Shown here one piece after another: positions 1 through 6,146 of a stretch of 6,377 nt of DNA. The position numbers were made by a program, and so were the translations under genes. The stretch spans positions 1-6,377 of the forward strand of contig CAMNFW010000125.1 in NCBI GenBank assembly GCA_946537565.1. Reading direction: 5' to 3'. How positions within the stretch are numbered: the first letter of the stretch is position 1; each line of letters opens with the position of its first letter. This stretch comes from an uncultured Ruminococcus sp. (GTDB lineage: Bacteria; Bacillota; Clostridia; Oscillospirales; Ruminococcaceae). The notes under the pieces are model-generated. The model was not told the DNA's origin. It was given only the letters and a program-made list of their open reading frames with translations, and made no database searches.

Positions 1-119
1 CTCACTCTTTTCGTGATTAGTTACATTTCGATCGCATACAGCACAAATGAGGCTCGGTCACTTTATGGTGCAACTATTTCTGTAATTCGATTTGGGTCAA
101 TTTACTATTTCAGCGACGA
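1..119. repeat. Dispersed intergenic repeat, copy L1 (cut by window start)
   Basis: This stretch matches the region after thrS in the same orientation. With a constant offset of 6059 bases, positions 1-93 line up gaplessly with 6060-6152: a 17-base exact block (29-45 and 6088-6104), an 11-base exact block actttatggtg (60-70 and 6119-6129), and a 21-base exact block (73-93 and 6132-6152), with diverged bases between. One base of indel follows and the similarity continues into the tandem units. The copy probably starts upstream of the window, because R has another 34 bases before the point matching position 1. No gene is visible here. The function is unknown; the conserved spacing makes chance similarity very unlikely. 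Confidence 0.85.
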
Positions 120-215
120 TAATTCAGTGGCAGGTTACTTTTCATGAACAGCGGTTTGGGTTCAAGCTGCTTTCAACGCAAGGCAATTCGGATCCATGTT
201 ACTTTTACCTCAAGG
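88..215. repeat. Degenerate tandem array, about 32 bp units (left)
   Basis: About four diverged units can be laid out at 88-119, 120-152, 153-183 and 184-215, with lengths 32, 33, 31 and 32. Each has a start like cgattt/taattc/caattc, then a tCAnnTTAC-like core (gtcaatttac, ggcaggttac, atccatgttac) and a T-rich stretch ending near tca or ctcaag. The first unit is clearly related to the units at 6147-6212. The third and fourth are weak and may be over-read. A potential open frame through this array gives repeated FTISAT-like peptides, but it has no good ribosome binding site and I regard it as chance. Confidence 0.6.
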
Positions 216-219
216 CGAT

Positions 220-256
220 GCCCCACCCCCAACCCCCTCCCCAAAGGGGATGGGGC
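220..256. other. C-run/G-run hairpin with minus-strand G-quadruplex motif
   Basis: Four cytosine runs lie at 221-224, 226-230, 233-237 and 239-242, separated by only 1, 2 and 1 bases. On the minus strand this is a textbook four-tract G-quadruplex motif with tracts of 4 or 5 G. The last two C runs can instead pair with G runs 246-249 and 252-255 around an AAA loop (243-245), giving about nine pairs with one bulged base. GCCCCA (220-225) can also pair with TGGGGC (251-256). The composition is quite unlike the flanking AT-rich DNA. It sits between two repeat copies and is probably part of the repeat family or a REP-like palindrome. The role is unknown. Confidence 0.7.
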
Positions 257-263
257 TATTTAC

Positions 264-285
264 GGGGGCTTCGCCCCACTTTTTT
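264..285 (+). terminator. Intrinsic terminator-like hairpin inside the left repeat region
   Basis: The stem is GGGGC (265-269) with GCCCC (273-277), closed by a TTC loop and followed by AC and six T (280-285). This is a compact rho-independent terminator shape for plus-strand transcription. No plus-strand gene ends inside the window before it, so it may end a transcript entering from the left or simply belong to the repeat. It would insulate the araC-type promoter from upstream read-through. Confidence 0.6.
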
Positions 286-291
286 CTCACG

Positions 292-402
292 TTTTTTAGC
301 TCACGCTGCCGCTCGTAAACTCGCTCACTCCCAACGTTATTATTTACACACGATCGCATACGGCACTAAATCTGCTCCGGCACTTTTAGTGTCTCTTTTT
401 GC
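292..402. repeat. Dispersed intergenic repeat, partial copy L2
   Basis: This begins with TTTTTTAGCTCACG (292-305), identical to 6026-6039 just after thrS. It continues in parallel with that copy, allowing a 3-base deletion: ctcgctcactc, caacgtta, taca, then cgatcgcatacggcac (351-366), which differs from the other copies by one base. Similarity fades at about position 402 in a ctttttgcgt stretch matching ctatttctgt of the other copies. Unlike L1 and R, this copy does not run on into a tandem array; instead the AraC-type promoter begins about 12 bases later. Confidence 0.8.
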
Positions 403-413
403 GTCAAAATTCA

Positions 414-442
414 TTGACAGAATCGTCTTTTAGGTGTATAAT
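414..442 (+). promoter_or_regulatory. Sigma-A promoter of the regulator/MutS-like operon
   Basis: The -35 box TTGACA (414-419) and -10 box TATAAT (437-442) are both perfect consensus with exactly 17 bases between them. Transcription should start near 449, giving a leader of about 100 bases before the ATG at 550. The promoter sits directly after repeat copy L2. A perfect-consensus promoter for a regulatory gene suggests control by repression, an inference supported by the inverted repeats just downstream. Confidence 0.85.
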
Positions 443-453
443 TATTACAATAA

Positions 454-500
454 ACGGTGTTTTCTGCACCGTACAAAGAGTGCAGAAATTGTCGGGACAA
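454..500 (+). promoter_or_regulatory. Overlapping inverted repeats in the operon leader (possible operator)
   Basis: Three dyads lie just after the promoter. ACGGTG (454-459) pairs with CACCGT (467-472). TTTCTGCAC (461-469) pairs with GTGCAGAAA (480-488) as a perfect 9-base arm with a 10-base loop. These two share bases 467-469 and cannot form together. TTGTC-GG-GACAA (489-500) is a third, tight dyad that is too close for a hairpin but has the form of a protein-binding site. The position just after the start site would suit a repressor site or a leader RNA switch. No T-run follows, so it is not a terminator. Confidence 0.45.
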
Positions 501-549
501 ATTATATCCTGATATGATACAATAATCTTGCGGGAAAGAGGTGACCGCA

Positions 550-1389
550 ATGAAAGACTGGATAGAAGGCTTTCAGGATTCAATTGATTACATTGAACAT
601 AATCTGCTGAATGAGCTGGATATCGAAAAAATAGCAGAGAAGGCTGCATTTTCTCCTTTCTATTATCAGCGGATCTTTGGTGCAATGTGTGGTATGACTG
701 TAGGAGAATACATTCGTGCCAGAAAAATGACTCTGGCAGCACAGGAATTGTCCTGCTCCGAAAATAAAGTCATAGACATTGCATTGAAATACGGATATGA
801 TTCTCCTGACAGCTTTGCAAAAGCTTTCCGCCGCTTTCACGGCATAAACCCCGTACAGGCAAGAGAAGCCGGGGCAAGCCTGCGGTCATTTGCTCCACTG
901 CGTATCAAGATCACTTTGGAGGGTGGAAATATGTTAGATTACAAAATTGTAGAAAAAGCACCGTTTACTGTCACAGGTATCAAAAAGAGATTCGATGCCG
1001 AAACAAGCTACAAGCAGGTTCCGGAATTCTGGGGCGAGTGGAGCTCAGACATGAAAGGCTTAAAAGGAATGTTTGGCATATGTACAGACATGGACGGAAG
1101 ATTCTTTGACTACTGGATAGCTGATCTTTATCTGCCGTGGGAGGATATTCCGGCAGGCTGCGAAACATTTCAGATTCCCGGCGGATTTTGGGCAATATTC
1201 AAATGCGTGGGAGTTTTGCCGGAGAGTATGCAGAAGGTCAATACACAGATATGGTCAGAATGGCTGCCTGCATTACAGGGATATACATTAGCAGGCAATT
1301 ATTCAATAGAGTTTTATCTGCCGCCGGCGGAAACTCCGTCTGAAACTGTCAGCTATATCTGCATTCCCCTGAAAAAGACAGTTACATAA
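550..1389 (+). CDS. AraC-family regulator with C-terminal GyrI-like effector-binding domain
   Basis: This encodes a 279-residue cytoplasmic transcription factor. Residues about 8-106 form an AraC/MarA-type double helix-turn-helix: the first helix-turn-helix lies at about 23-43 (LDIEKIAEKAAFSPFYYQRIF) and the second at about 74-97, with the family signature IALKYGYDSPDSFAKAFRRF running into NPVQAR. After a linker near 107-126, residues about 130-275 resemble the GyrI-like (Rob/BmrR-type) small-molecule-binding fold. A late GNYSIEFYLP segment places E254 where this fold usually keeps an acidic ligand-contacting residue. ATG at 550 is chosen because GAGGTGA (538-544) sits 5 bases before it; the in-frame GTG at 541 overlaps that site. 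The MutS-like gene follows after 27 bases, so the two are probably co-transcribed. The ligand cannot be read from sequence. Domain assignment is from pattern recognition. Confidence 0.9.
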   Translation: MKDWIEGFQDSIDYIEHNLLNELDIEKIAEKAAFSPFYYQRIFGAMCGMTVGEYIRARKMTLAAQELSCSENKVIDIALKYGYDSPDSFAKAFRRFHGINPVQAREAGASLRSFAPLRIKITLEGGNMLDYKIVEKAPFTVTGIKKRFDAETSYKQVPEFWGEWSSDMKGLKGMFGICTDMDGRFFDYWIADLYLPWEDIPAGCETFQIPGGFWAIFKCVGVLPESMQKVNTQIWSEWLPALQGYTLAGNYSIEFYLPPAETPSETVSYICIPLKKTVT

Positions 1390-1416
1390 CATAAAAAAGA
1401 CCAATGAGGTGATAGT

Positions 1417-3132
1417 ATGGGATTCAGTCTTCTACAACCTGCCGGAACAACACCAGAATACCGAAGGCTGCCGGATAATGTGATGCACGATCTTGGTCTG
1501 GAAGCATTTTGTCAGGCATTGTCAGACGATGCAAAAGAACGCCGTTTTATTACTAATATACTTTCACAGATAACTGATGATGCGGATGCTGCTGCATACC
1601 GCAGACAGATCTTCGTGGATATACTTCAGCTGCCGGAGCTAAGAGATAACATCATGCAGCTTCTGGATAAAATACAATTCATGAAAGATTTTTCTGCAAT
1701 GCACAAAACCTCTGATGAAGAGCTTGGATTATGGCATCTCCTTCACCGTCTTGACGAGCTTGACGATTACATCAGAACCATAGAAACACTGCGGAGCTGT
1801 CTTTCCGATGAAAATATCCGGTCAGAGGGACTGATCTCACTGAGAGCATATATTTCCGAGCTTTACGAAGATGCTTGTTTCGCTGAAATGAAAAAGGATA
1901 TTGCAGCGCTGAAGATCAAAGCCTCTGATATACAGAGCATCACTCTCGGCATCAATGTCAACGAGCGGTTTGAAGCAGTCAGCTTCGGACTTGTCTCTGT
2001 CAACAAAAAGCCATTCAAAAAATCGGGTATCGTCAGCAATTTTGCAGATGCCATCTCAGCTAAGGACAAGCTGAATGACAGTTCAGACTGGGACGGAGAT
2101 ATGCACTATCATCTTATTTCCAATGAGAAAAAACACGGTCTCATCGAATATATGAAAAACGAAGCCGGTCTTCTTGCAGTTCAGTCATCATTTGCGGTCG
2201 ATGCCAGAACCCGTTCAACCATAGTAAATGCAATGGCTGACGGTGCAGCAGCAAGCTCAACATTTTATCTGGATACCGTAGTGAATAAGATACTCAGTTC
2301 TCTTGTCAGGAAGCTCAGGGACACTCTCACCAAGTATGCAAATACAGCGATAGTAAACGTTTCCGGATTAGTGCCAGAGTTTATATATTACATAAGATGT
2401 GCGGAATATATAAGCGGAATGATGAAAAAAGGCTGTAAATTCTGTCAGCCTGAGCCGGAATCTGAGGGTGAAGCTTCAATGACAGCAAAGGGTTTTTATA
2501 ACCTGAATCTGGCAATGAATCTGGAGAATGTCAGTGATATCGTAACCAACGACCTTGTATTCGACAAGAAGCACACTGTCTATATCCTCACCGGTGCGAA
2601 CCGTGGCGGAAAAACCACGATAACTCAGGCAGTTGGACAGCTTTTTGTGCTGGCACAGGGAGGACTGTTTGTTCCGGCAGAGAGTTTCCGATACATTCCC
2701 TGTGACTGCATCTACACTCATTTTCCTGCTGATGAAGACAAAACCATGGATCTCGGAAGACTTGGAGAGGAATGTGTCCGATTCAGAGAGATATACTCTC
2801 AGGCTTCAAGCCGAAGCCTGCTGCTGTTGAACGAGACCTTCTCCACCACCTCATTTGAAGAAGGATATTACATTGCAGGAGATTCTGTGAAAGCTCTCCT
2901 GACAAAAGCTGTCCGGACGATATATAATACCCATATGCACAAGCTGGGAGCGGACGCTGAAAGGTTTACTCATGAGAGCAGCGGTGCCGGAGCTGCATCG
3001 CTTGTCATGCAGACTGAGGCTGGAAAGCGTTCATTCAAGGCGCTGCTTGCTCAGCCGGAAGGCTCGTCCTATGCAAGGGATATTGCCGAAAAATACGGCG
3101 TGACTTATGATATGCTCATCAGCGGCACTTAA
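1417..3132 (+). CDS. MutS-family ATPase lacking the mismatch-recognition domain
   Basis: This encodes 571 residues, against about 850 or more for mismatch-repair MutS. The N-terminal mismatch-reading domain with its Phe-X-Glu motif is absent. Residues about 1-370 look like the helical core/lever region, including the MutS-like YRRQIFVDILQLPEL near 61-75. The ATPase domain follows: Walker A TGANRGGKTT (392-401, K399), a Walker B-like LLLLNETFSTTS with N472-E473, and the MutS-type H-loop NTHMHKL with H506. The C-terminal EGSSYARDIAEKYG (548-561) resembles the conserved GxSxxxxxA segment. Asn replaces the usual Walker B Asp, while the following catalytic-type Glu is kept; I recall LLNE or LMNE from other short MutS-related proteins. 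No Smr nuclease domain is seen, so it is not MutS2. GAGGTGA (1406-1412) lies 4 bases before the ATG. A DNA-junction or repair role is inference; it should not be called mutS. Confidence 0.88.
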   Translation: MGFSLLQPAGTTPEYRRLPDNVMHDLGLEAFCQALSDDAKERRFITNILSQITDDADAAAYRRQIFVDILQLPELRDNIMQLLDKIQFMKDFSAMHKTSDEELGLWHLLHRLDELDDYIRTIETLRSCLSDENIRSEGLISLRAYISELYEDACFAEMKKDIAALKIKASDIQSITLGINVNERFEAVSFGLVSVNKKPFKKSGIVSNFADAISAKDKLNDSSDWDGDMHYHLISNEKKHGLIEYMKNEAGLLAVQSSFAVDARTRSTIVNAMADGAAASSTFYLDTVVNKILSSLVRKLRDTLTKYANTAIVNVSGLVPEFIYYIRCAEYISGMMKKGCKFCQPEPESEGEASMTAKGFYNLNLAMNLENVSDIVTNDLVFDKKHTVYILTGANRGGKTTITQAVGQLFVLAQGGLFVPAESFRYIPCDCIYTHFPADEDKTMDLGRLGEECVRFREIYSQASSRSLLLLNETFSTTSFEEGYYIAGDSVKALLTKAVRTIYNTHMHKLGADAERFTHESSGAGAASLVMQTEAGKRSFKALLAQPEGSSYARDIAEKYGVTYDMLISGT

Positions 3133-3276
3133 ATTCATCTGCTGTCCTGCTCTTCCCCGCCAATGATAAAACAGTTGATATGACGTATATGATTAAGCAC
3201 TTAAACTGAACGTTATGATATTTTATGTTGTTCACCTATGAATAAATTTTCCGGCATGAAACGTCTGCAAAAACAC
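3133..3276. other. Intergenic gap with no visible terminator
   Basis: These 144 bases between the MutS-like gene and the thrS-unit promoter are AT-rich and hold no open frame, repeat copy or hairpin with a T-run that I can find. A short palindrome TTAAGCACTTAA is the only symmetry. The upstream operon may therefore read through into the T-box leader or end by a factor-dependent mechanism. Confidence 0.5.
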
Positions 3277-3305
3277 TTGACAAACCGGATGCTATGTGAT
3301 ATAAT
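3277..3305 (+). promoter_or_regulatory. Sigma-A promoter of the thrS T-box unit
   Basis: The boxes are TTGACA (3277-3282) and TATAAT (3300-3305), both perfect consensus, with 17 bases between. Transcription should begin near 3312, just before the T-box stem I. A strong constitutive promoter is expected when control comes later, at the T-box terminator. Confidence 0.9.
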
Positions 3306-3320
3306 AACTATATATAGTAA

Positions 3321-3541
3321 AACTGCGATGAGGAAGGCAATTCCGTAATGACCTTTCAGAGAACAGCCGGCTGGTGCAAGGCTGTACGGTTATGGAAACG
3401 CACACCGCCTCTGAGTGCGTCCAATACACGCCGGCTGCTCCCGTTAACGAGCCAATGAGATACAGTTTTAAACTGTGTGAATCAGGGTGGAACCACGATG
3501 ATCATCGTCCCTTTTTGTCTTTCCGGACATAAGGGGGCGAT
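3321..3541 (+). promoter_or_regulatory. Threonine T-box leader (tRNA-sensing riboswitch)
   Basis: The conserved T-box AGGGTGGAACCACG is at 3484-3497. Stem I can be folded: GAGG (3330-3333) with CCTC (3408-3411), TTCCGTAA (3341-3348) with TTATGGAA (3390-3397), and ACAGCC (3363-3368) with GGCTGT (3380-3385), closing a loop that holds the GGTGCAA element (3373-3379). The specifier loop reads ACGCACACCG. ACC (3404-3406), followed by one purine before the helix, is the likely Thr specifier; ACG and ACA in the same loop are also Thr codons. Stem III is ACAGTT/AACTGT near 3462-3476. The UGGA bulge implies a U discriminator base, which I recall for Firmicutes tRNA-Thr. Uncharged tRNA-Thr should stabilise the antiterminator and allow expression of the two downstream genes. 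Confidence 0.95.
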
Positions 3542-3552
3542 TTTGTTTTTTT
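3504..3552 (+). terminator. T-box regulated intrinsic terminator
   Basis: TCGTCCCTTT... from 3505 pairs with ...AAGGGGGCGA ending at 3540, about 16 positions with one mismatch and a few G-U pairs around a four-base TTCC loop. A T-rich run follows (3541-3552, broken by one G). The 5' strand of this stem lies directly after the T-box sequence, as expected for the terminator that competes with the antiterminator. Confidence 0.92.
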
Positions 3553-3584
3553 ACGGGTCATACAACTGCGAAAGGAGTGAGACT

Positions 3585-3977
3585 GTGGATAAAATAAAAT
3601 ACAACGAAAAGGAAGAAGCCTACGAAATATCCTATAAACTCTGGGATAAGGACGTTACTGTCAGGTTTTATACCGACGATCAGCAGGAAATTTTCAGCCA
3701 CTTTACTGATATCGCCCAGAAGCTGGATAAGGTCAATTCAAGTAAACAGAAGATCGCTGATATTCTTGCCCGGCATAAATATTTTGGCGGAAACGCTGAC
3801 GGTGACAGTATCAAGGAGCATATCTCCGTTCAGAGTGCATATTTCGACCTGGACGATGACGGCGCAGTGCTTTGTCTGACGATCGGGTGCAGCGATATGT
3901 ATTTTGTAGATGATTTTTCTGTTGAGATAGATACAGACAACGGCATTGAAGTTACCGGTGTCATTAACGTATCCTGA
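3585..3977 (+). CDS. Small acidic protein of unknown function between T-box and thrS
   Basis: This encodes 130 residues from a GTG start. AAAGGAG (3571-3577) lies 7 bases upstream. An in-frame ATG at 3477 is rejected because it lies inside the T-box and terminator and has no suitable binding site. There is no signal peptide or membrane segment. The protein is rich in Asp and Glu, with an alternating N-terminal half (YEISYKLWDKDVTVRFYTDD), a helical middle (about 37-66), and a C-terminal half with FDLDDDG near 88-94 and YFVDDFSVEIDTDNGIEVTGV near 106-126, probably beta-strands. The C-terminal pattern loosely recalls small DUF2262/DUF2004-type proteins, but I cannot assign a family. It lies downstream of the regulated terminator and 98 bases before thrS, so it should be induced by threonine starvation together with ThrRS. 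Function unknown. Confidence 0.82.
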   Translation: MDKIKYNEKEEAYEISYKLWDKDVTVRFYTDDQQEIFSHFTDIAQKLDKVNSSKQKIADILARHKYFGGNADGDSIKEHISVQSAYFDLDDDGAVLCLTIGCSDMYFVDDFSVEIDTDNGIEVTGVINVS

Positions 3978-4006
3978 ATCAGCTCAAAAACAGCACAGGA
4001 TTTTTT

Positions 4007-4042
4007 GTGCATTACAGTATGCTGAAATCTACTGTTCTGCAC
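4007..4042 (+). other. Imperfect hairpin in the gap before thrS
   Basis: GTGCA (4007-4011) pairs with TGCAC (4038-4042), and ACAGTA (4014-4019) pairs with TACTGT (4030-4035). The two stems are separated by a symmetric two-base internal loop and close a 10-base loop. A run of six T (4001-4006) comes before the stem rather than after it, so it is not a plus-strand terminator. It may be a processing or stability element between the small protein and thrS; this is inference. An alternative smaller hairpin GCACA/TGTGC (3993-3997 with 4006-4010) overlaps it. Confidence 0.45.
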
Positions 4043-4075
4043 TGCAATAAATATAATTTAAAGGAGTAGTTCAAT

Positions 4076-6022
4076 ATGATAAAACTGACACTTAAAGACG
4101 GCAGCATAAGAGAGATCGAAGCTGCTCAGTCTGCTGCGGAGATAATCAAAGGCATCGGCATGGGACTTTACAAGGCTGCCTGCTGTGTAAAGCTCAACGG
4201 TGAGGTTAAAGACCTTCGTACTATCGTTGACAGTGACTGTGAATTTGAGGTCTGTACCTTTGATTCGCTGGACGGCAAAAAAACCTTCTGGCATACAGCA
4301 TCTCATGTCCTTGCACAGGCTGTAAAGAGACTTTATCCCAATGCAAAGCTTGCAATAGGTCCGGCAATAGACAATGGCTTTTACTATGACTTTGATATTC
4401 CTCAGCCATTCACTCAGGCAGAGCTTGATAAGATAGAAGCTGAGATGAAGAAGATCATCAAGGAAGACCTGGAGCTTGAACAGTTTGAGCTTTCACCGGA
4501 AGAGGCTGTTGCAAAGCTTAAGGAAATGGACGAGCCATACAAAGTTGAACTGTGTGAAGAACACGTTGGCAAGGGTGAGCCTATCTCCTTCTACAAGCAG
4601 GGAGAATTCACTGATCTCTGTGCTGGCCCTCATCTCATGAAGACAGGCACTATCAAGGCTTTCAAGCTTCTTTCATGCACAGGTGCATACTGGAGAGGCA
4701 GCGAGAAGAACAAGATGCTTTCCCGTATATATGCTGTAGCATATCCAAAGGCATCAGAGCTTGAAGCTGACCTGAAAGCTCGTGAGGAAGCTAAGATGCG
4801 TGACCATAACAAGCTTGGACGTGAGCTGGAGATCTTCACAACTGTAGATTATATCGGTCAGGGTCTGCCGATCATTCTTCCGAAGGGAGCTAAGATCATC
4901 CAGACCTTACAGAGATTTGTTGAGGACGAAGAGGAGAAACGAGGCTATCTTCTCACTAAAACTCCTTATATGTCAAAGAACGACCTTTATAAAATATCCG
5001 GACACTGGGATCATTACCGTGACAGTATGTTTATTCTGGGTGATCCTGATGATGAATCAAAGGAATGCCTTGCCCTCAGACCGATGACTTGTCCGTTCCA
5101 GTATCAGGTGTTCCTGAACAGACAGCGTTCATACCGTGATCTGCCGATGCGTCTTGGTGAGACCTCAACTCTTTTCCGCAAGGAAGATTCCGGTGAGATG
5201 CATGGACTTATCCGTCTGCGTCAGTTCACAATTTCCGAGGGACATCTTATTATTCGTCCTGACCAGCTGGAGGAAGAGTTCAGAGGCTGTCTTGAGCTTG
5301 CAAAGTTCATGCTGGATACAGTAGGACTTTCGGAAGACGTATCCTATCGTTTTTCTCAGTGGGATCCTGCAAACCCCAACAACAAGTATGAAGGCACAGC
5401 TGAGCAGTGGGAGAAAGCTCAGTCTGCAATGGGAACAATACTTGACAATCTTGGACTTAATTATACTATTGGCATTGACGAGGCAGCGTTCTACGGTCCG
5501 AAGCTTGACATTCAGATAAAGAATGTATTTGGCAAGGAAGACACTCTTATCACAATTCAGATAGATATGCTTATAGCTCAGCGTTTTGGCATGGAATATA
5601 TAGATGTAGACGGAGTTAAGAGAAATCCTTATATTATCCACAGAACATCTATTGGCTGTTATGAGAGAACACTTGCGCTGCTTATTGAGAAATATGCAGG
5701 AGCATTTCCGCTGTGGCTTGCACCTGAGCAGGTACGAATCATACCGGTTGCAGACCGTCATCTTGACTATTGTGCTGAGCTGGTTTCAAAGCTTAAAGCG
5801 GCTAATATACGCTGTTCTGTTGATGACAGAGCTGAGAAGGTCGGCAAGAAGGTTCGTGATGCAAGGCTTGAGAAGCTGCCTGTCTGGGTAACTATCGGCG
5901 ACAAGGAAGTTGAAGGCAGCACAGTTTCAGTAACATCAAGACGTGAAGGTGATTTAGGTTCAATGACACAATCTGATCTTCTTTCAAAGCTCATCGAAGA
6001 CATCGCTAACAAAGTCAAATAA
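4076..6022 (+). CDS. thrS: Threonyl-tRNA synthetase (class II, with editing domain)
   Basis: This encodes 648 residues, full length (E. coli ThrRS is 642). It charges tRNA-Thr with threonine in the cytoplasm using ATP. In order: TGS domain (about 1-62), then the editing domain with HTASH (H73, H77) and C182/H186 in DLCAGPH that clears Ser-tRNA-Thr, the class II catalytic core (about 245-545), and the anticodon-binding domain (about 550-645). The zinc ligands are C339 (RPMTCP), H390 (TISEGH) and H522 (IIHRTS). Motif 2 keeps R368 (FRKEDSG) and motif 3 keeps R531 (GCYERTLALL). The active site differs from E. coli: CPGH becomes CPFQ and FTQDDAH becomes FTISEGH, placing Ile386 and Glu388 at the usual Gln and Asp positions. 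I recall this variant from clostridial ThrRS, so it is probably a functional subfamily. AAAGGAG (4060-4066) lies 9 bases before the ATG. The gene is controlled by the T-box upstream. Confidence 0.97.
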   Translation: MIKLTLKDGSIREIEAAQSAAEIIKGIGMGLYKAACCVKLNGEVKDLRTIVDSDCEFEVCTFDSLDGKKTFWHTASHVLAQAVKRLYPNAKLAIGPAIDNGFYYDFDIPQPFTQAELDKIEAEMKKIIKEDLELEQFELSPEEAVAKLKEMDEPYKVELCEEHVGKGEPISFYKQGEFTDLCAGPHLMKTGTIKAFKLLSCTGAYWRGSEKNKMLSRIYAVAYPKASELEADLKAREEAKMRDHNKLGRELEIFTTVDYIGQGLPIILPKGAKIIQTLQRFVEDEEEKRGYLLTKTPYMSKNDLYKISGHWDHYRDSMFILGDPDDESKECLALRPMTCPFQYQVFLNRQRSYRDLPMRLGETSTLFRKEDSGEMHGLIRLRQFTISEGHLIIRPDQLEEEFRGCLELAKFMLDTVGLSEDVSYRFSQWDPANPNNKYEGTAEQWEKAQSAMGTILDNLGLNYTIGIDEAAFYGPKLDIQIKNVFGKEDTLITIQIDMLIAQRFGMEYIDVDGVKRNPYIIHRTSIGCYERTLALLIEKYAGAFPLWLAPEQVRIIPVADRHLDYCAELVSKLKAANIRCSVDDRAEKVGKKVRDARLEKLPVWVTIGDKEVEGSTVSVTSRREGDLGSMTQSDLLSKLIEDIANKVK

Positions 6023-6025
6023 TCT

Positions 6026-6146
6026 TTTTTTAGCTCACGTTGACGCTTGCTTACGCTCGCTCACTCTCAACGTAATTTGTTACATACCGATCGCATACAG
6101 CACAGTGCTTTATCCGGTACTTTATGGTGATACTATTTCTGTAATT
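6026..6146. repeat. Dispersed intergenic repeat, copy R
   Basis: This is the most complete copy in the window. It starts with TTTTTTAGCTCACG (6026-6039), only three bases after the thrS stop codon, and so shares its 5' part with L2 and its 3' part with L1 at a fixed offset. Near its 5' end ACGTTGA pairs with TCAACGT across about 20 bases containing gctcgctcac motifs. A partial array unit (tactatttctgtaatt, 6131-6146) leads into the 33 bp array. Three copies in one 6.4 kb window, at least two of them array-associated, indicate a family spread between genes in this genome. Confidence 0.85.

Noticed and set aside
92..433. Plus-strand open frame of 113 codons over the left repeats
   Set aside because: It covers repeat, C-run block and terminator, has no ribosome binding site, and its peptide merely reflects the repeats.
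541..549. GTG at 541 as start of the AraC-family regulator
   Set aside because: It lies within the GAGGTGA ribosome binding site that serves the ATG at 550.
404..742. Minus-strand open frame over the operon promoter and regulator start
   Set aside because: It overlaps a perfect promoter and the well-supported AraC-type gene on the other strand, and its peptide resembles no known protein.
3477..3584. N-terminal extension of the small protein to the ATG at 3477
   Set aside because: This would translate the T-box and terminator; the GTG at 3585 has a proper AAAGGAG site at the right distance.
4052..4057. TATAAT before thrS as a separate promoter
   Set aside because: Transcription would start at or after the ribosome binding site at 4060-4066, and no -35 box is found at the right spacing.
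5165..5761. Minus-strand open frame of 198 codons inside thrS
   Set aside because: It is a shadow of the well-supported thrS coding frame, with an implausible Cys- and Arg-rich composition and no start signals.
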